Of a stretch of DNA of 64,000 nt, positions 56,319 through 64,000 are shown piece after piece (the first letter of the stretch is position 1; each line of letters opens with the position of its first letter). The notes under the pieces were generated by a model. The model was given only the letters and a program-made list of their open reading frames with translations, made no database searches and was not told the origin of the DNA. The stretch comes from CAVQBC01 sp963848415 (GTDB lineage: Bacteria; Actinomycetota; Thermoleophilia; Solirubrobacterales; Solirubrobacteraceae), in the NCBI GenBank assembly GCA_963848415.1, contig CAWKDN010000001.1:1488001-1552000 (forward strand), in the 5' to 3' direction. Position numbers and translations under genes: made by a program.

Positions 56319-57656
56319 TCACGCGCCGGCCTTGGACCCCGCGGCGATCCGGCGCAGGTCCAGCGCCGTCTCGAGGACCTCCTCGTCCACGCCCTGCTCG
56401 CGCGCGACCTCGCGCAGGGTGCGACCGCTGGTCACGGCTTCCTTGACGATCTCGCTCGCGCGGTCGTAGCCGATGTGCGGGTTCAGCGCCGTGGCGACGG
56501 CCAACGTCGACTCCGCCGAGGCCGCGAGCCCGTCGTGGTTGGGCTCGATGCCCTCGACGCACTTCTCCGCGAACAGCACCGAGGCGGTCGAGAGCAGGTG
56601 GATGGACTGCAGCAGGTTGCGGGCGATCAGCGGGATGCGGACGTTGAGCTCGAACTGGCCCTGCATGCCGCCGATGGTGATCGCGGTGTCGTTGCCGATC
56701 ACCTGCGCGGCGACCTGCAGGACGACCTCGGGCAGGACCGGGTTGACCTTGCCGGGCATGATCGAGGAGCCCTTCTGCAGCTCGGGCAGGAGGATCTCGC
56801 CGAGGCCTGCGCGCGGGCCGGAGCCCATCAGGGCGAGGTCGCCGGCGATCTTGGTCAGCGAGACCGCGACCACCTTCAGCGCCCCGGAGAGCTCGACCAG
56901 CGCGTCGCGGTTGGCCTGCGCCTCGAACGGGTCCTCGGGCGGGCTGATCTCCAGGCCGGTGTCGGCGGCCAGCAGCGTCCGCACGCGCGCGGCGAACTCC
57001 GCGTGGGTGTTCAGGCCGGTGCCGGTGGCGGTGCCGCCCAGCGGGATCTGGCCGACGTGCGGCAGCGTTGCCCGCACGCGCTCGCCGCCGAGCCGGATCT
57101 GGGCGGCGTAGCCGGCGAACTCCTGGCCGAGGGTGACGGGGACGGCGTCCATCAGATGCGTGCGGCCGGACTTCACGATGTCGGCGAACCCGGTCGCCTT
57201 GGCCGCGAAGGCGCCCTCGAGGCGCACGAGCGCCGGCAGCAGGCGGTTCGTGGCCTCGTCGAGCGCCGCGAGGTGCACCGCGCTCGGGAAGACGTCGTTG
57301 GAGGACTGCCCGAGGTTCACGTGGTCGTTGGCGTGCGCGTCGTCGCCCGCCAGCGCCGCGATGACCTCGTTGGCGTTCATGTTCGACGACGTGCCCGAGC
57401 CGGTCTGGAAGACGTCGACGGGGAACTGGTCGTCGTGCTTGCCGGCGGCGATCTCGTCACCCGCGGCGGCGATGCGCGCCGCGACCTCTGAGTCGAGCAG
57501 GCCGAGCTTGCCGTTGACGCGGGCGGCGGTGCCCTTGATGCGCCCCAGCCAGCGGACGACCGACGTCGGCACGCGCTCGCCGGACACGGGGAAGTTCGCG
57601 ACCGCCTTGCGGGTCTCGCCGCCCCACAGCTCCTCCGCGGTGTCCTGCACGCTCAT
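56319..57656 (-). CDS. fumC: Class II fumarate hydratase
   Basis: A 445-residue fumarase C. TGSGTSSNMNANEVIA, GQSSNDVFPSAVHLAAL, SGRTHLMDAVPVTLGQEFAG and the signature GSSIMPGKVNP are present. It hydrates fumarate to malate in the TCA cycle, one step after succinate production by the 2-oxoglutarate bypass proposed upstream. ATG preceded by AGGAGG. Confidence 0.97.
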   Translation of the reverse strand: MSVQDTAEELWGGETRKAVANFPVSGERVPTSVVRWLGRIKGTAARVNGKLGLLDSEVAARIAAAGDEIAAGKHDDQFPVDVFQTGSGTSSNMNANEVIAALAGDDAHANDHVNLGQSSNDVFPSAVHLAALDEATNRLLPALVRLEGAFAAKATGFADIVKSGRTHLMDAVPVTLGQEFAGYAAQIRLGGERVRATLPHVGQIPLGGTATGTGLNTHAEFAARVRTLLAADTGLEISPPEDPFEAQANRDALVELSGALKVVAVSLTKIAGDLALMGSGPRAGLGEILLPELQKGSSIMPGKVNPVLPEVVLQVAAQVIGNDTAITIGGMQGQFELNVRIPLIARNLLQSIHLLSTASVLFAEKCVEGIEPNHDGLAASAESTLAVATALNPHIGYDRASEIVKEAVTSGRTLREVAREQGVDEEVLETALDLRRIAAGSKAGA

Positions 57657-57674
57657 GTCGCCTCCTGCTGCTCA

Positions 57675-57694
57675 GTTCGGGTTCGGCCCCGAAC
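57675..57694 (-). terminator. Hairpin after the GT39-like gene
   Basis: GTTCGGG-TTCGGC-CCCGAAC, perfect 7-bp arms, 18 bp past the end of the operon that runs from beyond 64000 to 57712. Also lies just upstream of the fumC ribosome-binding site. Confidence 0.5.
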
Positions 57695-57711
57695 GCTAGC
57701 GCCCGCGCCGC

Positions 57712-59061
57712 TCAGGCCTTGACCGGCGCTCGCGCCCCCACCGGGATCCGCCGCGAGCGGAGCACAGCGCCGGCGGCCGGCACGGCGACCACCGCCGCGC
57801 CGGCGACGAGCAGCGGCAAGAGCGGCAGGGCGTAGCGCGGCTTGGCCACGAACACGGCATGGACGAGGGCGTTCTGGGCGATCAGGACCGCCACGATCAC
57901 CAGCAACGGCGAGCGGCGCGCGACCAGGCCGGCCCCGAGCGCCGCCAGGCAGGCGACGACGAGACCGAGGTGGTAGCCGCGCACCAGCGGCGAGGGTCGC
58001 ACCACGCCGAGCCGGCTCGAGACGAGCCAGGTCCGCCGGACCTTGCCGGCCATCATCCGCGCGAAGGCGAGCGGTTGCCCGAGGGCGTAGCGCTCGAGGT
58101 TCGCCCGCGCTTCGAGCTGCAGCGCCTGCGAGCGCCGCAGCTCCGGATGGCGCTCGGCCACGACCGAGAGCACCGCGACGGCCGGGAGGCGGATGTCCCG
58201 AGTGTCGCGCAGTTGCGGGTAGCGCGCTCGGGTGGCGGTCGCGAGGCGGCGCTTCATGCCCATCGTCGTGCCGTCGCCGGGCAGATAGGTCCCCACGAAC
58301 AGCGCGGCGCCGTCACCTTCGGTGACCGGCACCAGCCGGCCGGCATTGCTCGACGCGAAGATCACCCACGGCGACAGGGTGAGCAGATACGCCGTCGTCA
58401 GCACCGCGGCGGTGCGGACCGCCGTGCGCCGGCCGGCCGGGCGCCAGAGCATCGCGGCGAGCGTGACCGCGACGAGCAGCGGCCCGAGCAGCAGGTCCGC
58501 GCGGGTGAGCACGGCGCCGGCGAGCAGGACCCCTGCGGCAGCGACCCACGGCAATCGGCCGACGCGCAGCCCCCACGTCAGCGCGAGCACGCCGGCCGCC
58601 ACCAGCAGGGCGCCGAGCGGCTCGGTCAGCAGCTCCCCGGTGAACGCGATCAGCGGCGGATAGGACGCGACCAGGCCGGCCGCGAGCAGGCCGGCCCCCG
58701 GCCCCGCCGCGATCGCCGCGATGGCGAAGCAGACGACGATCAGCGCCGTCCCGATCAGCGCCTGGACCCAGTAGACCGCTGCGAGGCTCGGGTCCAGCCG
58801 GGCGACGGCGCCGAACAGGAACGGGGCGCCGGGCGGCCAGCGCAGCGACTCGCCGATGCCGGCCGCGCCGTAGCGGCCGTCCTCGGCCAGGCTCCGGGCG
58901 ATCCGCTCGTAGGCGCGCTCGTCCGCCGACTGCTCGGCGGTCCCGGGATCGGCGGCGACCGTCGCCCGAGCCGCCGCTCCGAGCACCACGATGGCGACGA
59001 GCAGCAGGGTCACCACGCGCCTTCGGCCGGCGAAGGCCCTGTTGACGGGCGCGATCGCCAT
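57712..59061 (-). CDS. GT-C-type membrane glycosyltransferase (GT39/ArnT-like)
   Basis: A 449-residue protein with about ten membrane helices. After the first helix comes DERAYERIARSLAEDGRY with the catalytic acidic pair typical for polyprenyl-phosphate-sugar transferases, then LRWPPGAPFLFGAVARL. The extracytoplasmic C-terminal region is short. Donor and acceptor unknown. The start is directly after the ferritin-like gene stop, which places it in the same operon. Confidence 0.8.
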   Translation of the reverse strand: MAIAPVNRAFAGRRRVVTLLLVAIVVLGAAARATVAADPGTAEQSADERAYERIARSLAEDGRYGAAGIGESLRWPPGAPFLFGAVARLDPSLAAVYWVQALIGTALIVVCFAIAAIAAGPGAGLLAAGLVASYPPLIAFTGELLTEPLGALLVAAGVLALTWGLRVGRLPWVAAAGVLLAGAVLTRADLLLGPLLVAVTLAAMLWRPAGRRTAVRTAAVLTTAYLLTLSPWVIFASSNAGRLVPVTEGDGAALFVGTYLPGDGTTMGMKRRLATATRARYPQLRDTRDIRLPAVAVLSVVAERHPELRRSQALQLEARANLERYALGQPLAFARMMAGKVRRTWLVSSRLGVVRPSPLVRGYHLGLVVACLAALGAGLVARRSPLLVIVAVLIAQNALVHAVFVAKPRYALPLLPLLVAGAAVVAVPAAGAVLRSRRIPVGARAPVKA

Positions 59062-59062
59062 C

Positions 59063-60121
59063 TCAGCTCGCCGCGAGCACGCCGCGCAGGCCGGCGAGTG
59101 CTCGCGGCGGCAGCCGCGCCGCCTCCAGGCGGCTGAGGCGGAAGGCGGCCGACTCCGCCGCGAAGGCGCGAGCGCGTTCGCGGCCGTCCACGCCGGCGCG
59201 GCGGCCCAGCACCTCCAGCGCCGACTGGACGAGCTCCGGCAGCTCGAAGAACTCCTCCGAGCCGGCCGCGCGCTCCGCCACCCAGCCGACCACCTGGCGC
59301 CCGACCGCCTCAGGATCCCGAGCGGTGTCGAGGCGATGACGCAGCCGAGCGACGCCGTAGGAGACGTGACGCGCCTCGTCGCGGCGCGAGAGCAGCACGA
59401 TCCTGCGCGTCGCCTCGTCCGGCGCGAGGTCGTAGAGGATCTTGAAGACGTCGAGGATCTGCCCCTCGCCGAGCACGTCGACGAGCAGCGAGGCCTGCTC
59501 GTAGTCCTCGAGCGCCGCGAACGAGGCCAGCGAGGCGTCGCCCGCGGCCGAGGTGGTCGTCGGGCCGCGGCCGTTGAGCCAGAGCCGCTTGACGCACGCC
59601 TCGGCGTGGCGTGCCTCGTCGGCCACCTTGCCCGAGAGGAAGAGCCGGACCTCGAGGAACGCCGGGTTGATCTGCGGCAGCCACGTGGACGGGACCTGAT
59701 GGGCGATCAGCTCCTGCTGGAGCAGCCAGGTGAAGACGTCCCCGACGGCAGCCTCGGCGTCGTCGGGCAATCCGGTCCCGGCCTCCCACGGCACGTCGAG
59801 GCTGGCGTTCCACTGGCCGGCGTTGGCCTGCTCGACGAGGTGCGCCAGGCGCGGCGTCCACACCTGCTCGCGGCGGTTGACCGTCCACGGCATCGCGGGC
59901 AGCGGTCCGGCGCCCTCGGCGAGCTCGTGCGTGCGCACCCGCAGCCCGGCTGCGGGCGCCGCCTCGGGCACGGTCCCGAACGGCGTCTCCCAGAGCTTCG
60001 CCACCGGCACGGCCGAGCCGGCCCAGCGGCGGCTCTGGCGGGCGCCGCGATCGCCGCGGCGCAGCGCGTCCGGGCCGTCGGGCTCCGGGGGCTCGAGCGG
60101 GGCGAGCGGCTCGGCGCTCAT
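59063..60121 (-). CDS. Ferritin-like diiron protein
   Basis: A 352-residue helical protein with carboxylate and His ligands in the usual spacing of diiron oxidases: QQELIAHQ, KVADEARHAEACVKRL, ALEDYEQASLLVD and SRRDEARHVSYGVARLR (two E-x-x-H pairs). The N-terminal 60 residues are Pro/Arg-rich. It is likely an oxygenase or oxidase for an amine or amide made by the adjacent glutamine-synthetase-like enzyme (inference). Its start overlaps the nitroreductase-like stop by 4 bp. Confidence 0.8.
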   Translation of the reverse strand: MSAEPLAPLEPPEPDGPDALRRGDRGARQSRRWAGSAVPVAKLWETPFGTVPEAAPAAGLRVRTHELAEGAGPLPAMPWTVNRREQVWTPRLAHLVEQANAGQWNASLDVPWEAGTGLPDDAEAAVGDVFTWLLQQELIAHQVPSTWLPQINPAFLEVRLFLSGKVADEARHAEACVKRLWLNGRGPTTTSAAGDASLASFAALEDYEQASLLVDVLGEGQILDVFKILYDLAPDEATRRIVLLSRRDEARHVSYGVARLRHRLDTARDPEAVGRQVVGWVAERAAGSEEFFELPELVQSALEVLGRRAGVDGRERARAFAAESAAFRLSRLEAARLPPRALAGLRGVLAAS

Positions 60122-61464
60122 CCGTGCCACTCCTCCATGTGGCGCCGGACCTCGGCGGGCAGCGCTGCCTGCGGGTAGAAGCGGTCGTAGAAGCTGACGT
60201 CGAGGTGGTGGGCCTGGTACCAGACGGTCGTCAGGAACGGGTCGATCGTCGCCGGGAAGCGCCCGTAGGCCTCCCACACGTGGGTGCACACGAGCTTCGT
60301 GGCCTCGATCGCCTCCGGCGACGGGCGCGGCGTCGCCCGCACCGCCTCCGGCGAGCGCCATGGCGTGGCCCGTCGCTCCGGCGCCGCGAAGATCCCCGCC
60401 TCGCCCCAGCGCAGGTCGACCAATGCGTCGACCGCCGCCGCCATGTCAGGCTCAAACGGCGGGACCGCGCCCTCGAAGAGGCCGGGCAGCCCGACCGGGA
60501 TCTGCTCCCCGGCGCCGACCGGGGCGCCGGCCGGGACGGTGTGGAAGGTGAAGCCCAGGCCGCCCGCCGGGCCGCTGCCGCCCACCGCGTGCCACTGCGC
60601 CTCGCCGCCCATCGTCACCCGGCCCTTGCCGCCGGAGAACGGGTGCCCGCCGAGCCCGAGCGCCTGCGTGGCGAGCAGCAGGTTCTGGACGACCAGCCCC
60701 GCCTCGACGCCGTTCATGTCGACCATCTGCCAGCGCTCGAAGTCCCACAGGTCGACCGGGTGCGAGCGGTCGAACCAGCCGGCTCGGACCAGCGGCGCGA
60801 GTGGGTCGCCGCGGGTGTGCGGGTCGTGGAGGTAGTAGCGGTGCGGCGCGTCGAAGTACAGGAGCATCGCCGAGATGCACTGCCGGGTGACGTCGGCGAT
60901 CGGGATGAACAGCGTCGAGCCCTCGGCGTTGGCGATCCAGTGGTTGAGGCCGAACAGGTTCGGGACGCGGCGCGGGACGTCGAGGCGGCCGTCCTGCAGC
61001 TTGACGGCGGTGCGGTAGAGGGCGTGGCGCTCGTCGTCGCGCCCGAGCTGGACGTAGCGCTCGGGCATCACGTCGCGCTGGGGCAGGACGTAGACGCCCT
61101 CGTCGTTGGTCCAGAACAGCTCGGTGCCGTGGGTCGCCAGCGGGCTCGGGTAGGTGCGGCCGGTGAAGCTCGTCAGCTTGTCGGCGCCCGTCGGGCCGCC
61201 GTCGCGGCCGGCGAACGGCCATTCGTCGCGGGCCACCCCGGTGATGCCGGTCCCGGCCGCCACCAGGATCGCCTCCTCGGCCTCCGAGAGCGGCACCGGC
61301 TCGGCCTCGGAGCGGTACGCCAACGGGCCGGTGAGCTCCGCCCCGAGCGCGAAGCGACGGGACCGGCGGGAGAAGATGGCCTGCAGCGCCGGGTAGCGCG
61401 CGGCCTGCCGCAGCGCCTCGGGCCGAGTCGCCGGACGTGCCCGCCTGCCGGCCGCGGACGTCAT
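60118..61464 (-). CDS. Nitroreductase-like hypothetical protein
   Basis: A 448-residue soluble protein. The region VVQNLLLATQALGLGGHPF (about residues 250-270) resembles the flavin-site helix of nitroreductase-fold proteins, and EEAILVAAGTGITGVARDEW near residue 60 fits the N-terminal helix. The rest, including TFHTVPAGAPVGAGEQIPVG and the end HHLDVSFYDRFYPQ, I cannot place. Coupled with the glutamine-synthetase-like gene (ATGA) and the ferritin-like gene. Confidence 0.65.
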   Translation of the reverse strand: MTSAAGRRARPATRPEALRQAARYPALQAIFSRRSRRFALGAELTGPLAYRSEAEPVPLSEAEEAILVAAGTGITGVARDEWPFAGRDGGPTGADKLTSFTGRTYPSPLATHGTELFWTNDEGVYVLPQRDVMPERYVQLGRDDERHALYRTAVKLQDGRLDVPRRVPNLFGLNHWIANAEGSTLFIPIADVTRQCISAMLLYFDAPHRYYLHDPHTRGDPLAPLVRAGWFDRSHPVDLWDFERWQMVDMNGVEAGLVVQNLLLATQALGLGGHPFSGGKGRVTMGGEAQWHAVGGSGPAGGLGFTFHTVPAGAPVGAGEQIPVGLPGLFEGAVPPFEPDMAAAVDALVDLRWGEAGIFAAPERRATPWRSPEAVRATPRPSPEAIEATKLVCTHVWEAYGRFPATIDPFLTTVWYQAHHLDVSFYDRFYPQAALPAEVRRHMEEWHG

Positions 61465-62825
61465 CACACCGAGCGCAGGTAGCGCTCGCGGTCCCAATCG
61501 CTCACGGCCGCGGTGAACGCCGTCCACTCGAGCTCGGCGAGCGCGGTAAGGTCGTGGACCGCGTCCGCGCCGAGGATCTGCGTGACGGCGGCGTCGGCGC
61601 GGGCGGCGGCGATGCCGTCGGCGAGCGTGGCGGGCAGCGGCTCGCCGACGCCGTAGAGGTTGCCCTCCCCGCGCGGCGGCGGCTCGTGCCCGTCGGTCTC
61701 GAGGCCGGCGACCACGGCCGCGAGCGTCGCCGCGATCGCCCAGTGCGGCTGGGCGTCGGCGGCGCCCGTGCGCAGCTCGATCCGGGTGGCCTCGGGCGTC
61801 TCGACCAGCGAGCGCACCGCGACCGTCCGGTTGTCGCCGCCCCAGGTCGCTGTCGTCGGCGCGAAGGACAGCGGCTCGAAGCGCTTGTAGGAGTTGACCG
61901 TCGGCGCGCCGTAGAGCGTGATGCCCGCGAGGTGCTCGAGGAGCGCGGCGACGGCCCGCCGCTGCAGCGGGTTCTCCGCGCCGTCCTCGGGGGCGAAGGC
62001 CGGCCGCCCGTCGCGCCACAGGGAAACGTGCAGGTGCATCGAGTTGCCCGACGCCTCCCCGAACGGCTTGGCCATGAAGGTGGCCGTGGCGCCGGCCCGG
62101 CGCGCCAGCTCGCGCGTCGCGTACTTCAACCGCGTCGCCTGGTCGGCGGCGGCCACGGCCGGGGCGTGGGCGAGGTTGACCTCGCACTGCCCCGCGCCGT
62201 ACTCCGTGTTACCGCCCTCGACCTCGACCAGCCCGCGGAGGCCCGCCAGGACCTCGCCGATGACCGGATCGAGCTCTGAGAGCTTCTGCAGCGAGTAGCA
62301 CTGCACGCCGTCGGAGAGCGGCCGGCCGTCGCCGTCGAGCAGGTGGAACTCGATCTCGACCCCCACCTCGGCGTGGTAGCCCAGCGCGGCGAGGCGGTCG
62401 GCGACCCGCCGTAGCACCGTGCGCGGCGCCGTGCGCACGGGCGCGCCGTGATGGTCGTAGAGGTCGCAGACCACCTGCGCGGTGCGGGGGCGCCACGGGA
62501 GCCGGCGGGTGGTGGCGAGGTCCGGGACGGCGAACATGTCCGGGTAGCCGGTGTGCCAGTCCGAGAGCCGCAGCCCGGGCTTGACGTCGCCGGTGATGTC
62601 CCAGGTCAGGGCCGCGTCGCAGAAGGCGAAGCCGGCGCCGGCCGCCCGCTGGAGGAAGCCCGCGGCCGCGATCCGCTTGCCGCGCGGGTGGCCCTGGTGG
62701 TCGGGCCAGAGGATCTCGACCTCGTCGATCTCGCCGCTCTCGACCAGCCCGGCGACCAGCTCGGCGCCGGCCGGGTCCAGCTCGCGCGGCGCCGCGTCCG
62801 GGACGTGGTTCGCGGTGCTCGCCAC
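61464..62825 (-). CDS. Glutamine synthetase family protein, PuuA/gamma-glutamyl-amine ligase type
   Basis: A 453-residue GS-fold ligase: ILWPDHQGHPRGKRIAAAGF, VGVEIEFHLLDGDGRP (metal Glu), GNTEYGAGQCEVNL, SGNSMHLHVSLWRDG, TVNSYKRFEP, WGGDNRTVAVR and RIELRTGAADAQPHWAIAA. The absence of the adenylylation-site Tyr loop and the presence of APC permease upstream suggest ligation of glutamate to an amine, as PuuA does in polyamine breakdown. Start overlaps neither neighbour strongly; 1-bp gap to the permease stop. Confidence 0.85.
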   Translation of the reverse strand: MASTANHVPDAAPRELDPAGAELVAGLVESGEIDEVEILWPDHQGHPRGKRIAAAGFLQRAAGAGFAFCDAALTWDITGDVKPGLRLSDWHTGYPDMFAVPDLATTRRLPWRPRTAQVVCDLYDHHGAPVRTAPRTVLRRVADRLAALGYHAEVGVEIEFHLLDGDGRPLSDGVQCYSLQKLSELDPVIGEVLAGLRGLVEVEGGNTEYGAGQCEVNLAHAPAVAAADQATRLKYATRELARRAGATATFMAKPFGEASGNSMHLHVSLWRDGRPAFAPEDGAENPLQRRAVAALLEHLAGITLYGAPTVNSYKRFEPLSFAPTTATWGGDNRTVAVRSLVETPEATRIELRTGAADAQPHWAIAATLAAVVAGLETDGHEPPPRGEGNLYGVGEPLPATLADGIAAARADAAVTQILGADAVHDLTALAELEWTAFTAAVSDWDRERYLRSV

Positions 62826-62826
62826 G

Positions 62827-64000
62827 TCAGGCCTCCTCGTGGACGAAGCGCCCGACGGCCCGGTAGCGCTCGCGGTCGCGCGCCCGGAACCACAGCGCGG
62901 CGGCGGCGCCCACCAGGAAGACGACCGGGATGACGTAGGGCACCGCCTGCACGAACGGCACGCCGCCCGCCCCGGCCAGCGTCTCGCGGTTGTCGACCAG
63001 CAGCCAGGCCGAGAGCAGCATCAGCGCCCCGCCCAGCAGCGGGGCGATCAGCGTCCGCCAGGCGTGCGCGTGCTCCCGTCCGGTGGTGAGGAAGTAGCGC
63101 ACGATCGCGAAGGAGACGAGCGCCTGGACCAGCAGGATCCCGAGCACGCCGAGCAGCGGGCTCCACGTGCCGAGCTTGAGCAGCGCGCCCTCGGTGCTCG
63201 GGTCGTCGATCAGGAACGCGCCGATGTAGAGCGCCAGCGCCAGCGCCAGCACGGTGCCGGCCACGTGCGGCGTCTGATGGGCGCCGTGGGTCCGCCCGAG
63301 AGCCGCGGGCAGGATCCGCTCGCGTCCGAGCGCGTACAGGTAGCGCGCCCCCGTGTTGAAGAACGCCAGCTGGCAGGCGAACGCGCTCGTGATGATGAGC
63401 AGCTCGAAGGCCGTGGTCAGCGCCGAGCCGACGTAGCGATCGGTCAGCGGATACCAGGCCGAGGCGACCTGGCCCTCGAACTGCGCGGCGACGCCCGCGC
63501 TCGTGCCGTCGAGGCCGTAGCCGGCGACGAAGGCGTAGGTCACGAGCGTGTAGAAGACGCCGAGGATGATCAGCGTGGCGTAGGTCGCGCGGGAGAGGAT
63601 CCGCCCTGGCCGGCGGGCCTCCTCGCCGTAGTTCGGCGCCATCTCGAAGCCGACGTAGGACCAGAACGCCCCGAACAGCGCGATCCCGGGCGCCGCCGCG
63701 CCGAAGGCCACGATCGCCGCCTCGTTGTCGACCAGCTCGAGCGGGTTCAACGGGCTGGCCGGCAGGCCGCTGTCACCGCCTGCCGCCAGCACCGCGGCGG
63801 CGAAGACCAGGGCCACGAGCACCTCGGCGATGAAGAAGACCCCGAGGATTCGCGCGGTCACCTGGACCTCGAACCACAGGAAGCCGACGTTGATCGCGAG
63901 CGCGCCGAACAGCAGCACCCAGATGGGGATGCTCAAGCCGATCCAGTCCTCGATGCTCGTCGCCGCGAAGTACCCGAAGATCCCCACCAGCGCGCCGGAG
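62827..64000 (-). CDS. APC-family amino acid/amine permease, partial
   Basis: At least 391 residues, cut by the window end at its N-terminal side. At least ten membrane helices; GAFWSYVGFEMAPNYGEEAR matches the conserved G-F-E region of APC proteins (GlnF-E-A), followed by RPGRILSRATYATLIILGVF. It likely brings in the amine or amino acid used by the downstream enzymes. First visible gene of the operon. Confidence 0.88.
   Translation of the reverse strand, partial: SGALVGIFGYFAATSIEDWIGLSIPIWVLLFGALAINVGFLWFEVQVTARILGVFFIAEVLVALVFAAAVLAAGGDSGLPASPLNPLELVDNEAAIVAFGAAAPGIALFGAFWSYVGFEMAPNYGEEARRPGRILSRATYATLIILGVFYTLVTYAFVAGYGLDGTSAGVAAQFEGQVASAWYPLTDRYVGSALTTAFELLIITSAFACQLAFFNTGARYLYALGRERILPAALGRTHGAHQTPHVAGTVLALALALYIGAFLIDDPSTEGALLKLGTWSPLLGVLGILLVQALVSFAIVRYFLTTGREHAHAWRTLIAPLLGGALMLLSAWLLVDNRETLAGAGGVPFVQAVPYVIPVVFLVGAAAALWFRARDRERYRAVGRFVHEEA

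Overview
This 64 kb window is chromosomal DNA from a very GC-rich bacterium, best explained as an actinobacterium of the Thermoleophilia type (Solirubrobacterales-like). That assignment is inference. It rests on extreme GC3 codon use, dense gene packing with 4-bp start/stop overlaps, many start codons placed 6-7 nt after a TANNNT box (leaderless mRNAs), and family content such as an ECF42 sigma factor with a DGPF protein, form I CO dehydrogenase and a split LigD. I see no rRNA, tRNA or CRISPR array.

Layout. 1-5.7 kb: the end of a YbaK-type deacylase, an ArsR/SRPBCC repressor pair with two palindromic operators, clpP, and a minus-strand operon (thioredoxin-like, GNAT, galT-like, AEC transporter, dtd, hypothetical). 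5.9-9.0 kb: a large SF2 helicase with a histone-H1-like tail, followed by an unusual set of interleaved repeats. 9.2-13.4 kb: ECF42 sigma factor, DGPF protein, DHFR-like reductase, a MetE-like barrel protein and a vapBC pair with its operator. 13.4-21.9 kb: birA, a 49-bp tandem repeat, then one minus-strand operon joining siroheme (met8), molybdopterin (mogA/moaB), cytochrome c maturation (ccmABCD) and heme synthesis (hemA, hemC, cobA-hemD). 21.9-29.5 kb: an MpaB-like oxygenase, a glycosyltransferase remnant, rarA, chrA, an M20 peptidase, a DUF1385 protein, a decayed IS481-family element with a clear TCTAGC target duplication, and a lipid kinase. 29.7-38.8 kb: methylmalonyl-CoA epimerase, PAP2 phosphatase, ychF, a three-gene LigD (phosphoesterase, ligase, polymerase), DUF1707 protein, 5'-3' exonuclease, MaoC and HAD proteins.

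38.8-50.3 kb is the CO-oxidation region. A long minus-strand operon starts with five tiny single-pass membrane proteins and continues through coxM, coxS, coxL (form I motif AYRCSFR), an XdhC-YHS protein, MocA, MoxR-type ATPase, a CoxE-type VWA protein, a small Cys/His protein and a stand-alone piece of a second CoxL. A broken coxG lies just beyond. 50.4-54.1 kb: an acetolactate-synthase-like ThDP enzyme, succinate-semialdehyde dehydrogenase and pdxH; by gene order this resembles the 2-oxoglutarate decarboxylase route that closes the TCA cycle in cyanobacteria. 54.2-57.7 kb: SpoIIAA-like protein, a broken DUF11 secreted protein, EamA transporter, fumC. 57.7-64 kb: a minus-strand operon of amino-acid permease, PuuA-type glutamine synthetase, nitroreductase-like protein, ferritin-like diiron protein and a GT39-like membrane protein, which looks like an uncharacterised small-molecule pathway.

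About a dozen apparent frameshifts are scattered through otherwise well-conserved genes, several at short G/C runs. They look at least partly like base-level assembly errors, so the genes affected (AEC transporter, ccmB, M20 peptidase, ligase and polymerase parts of LigD) may be intact in the living cell.
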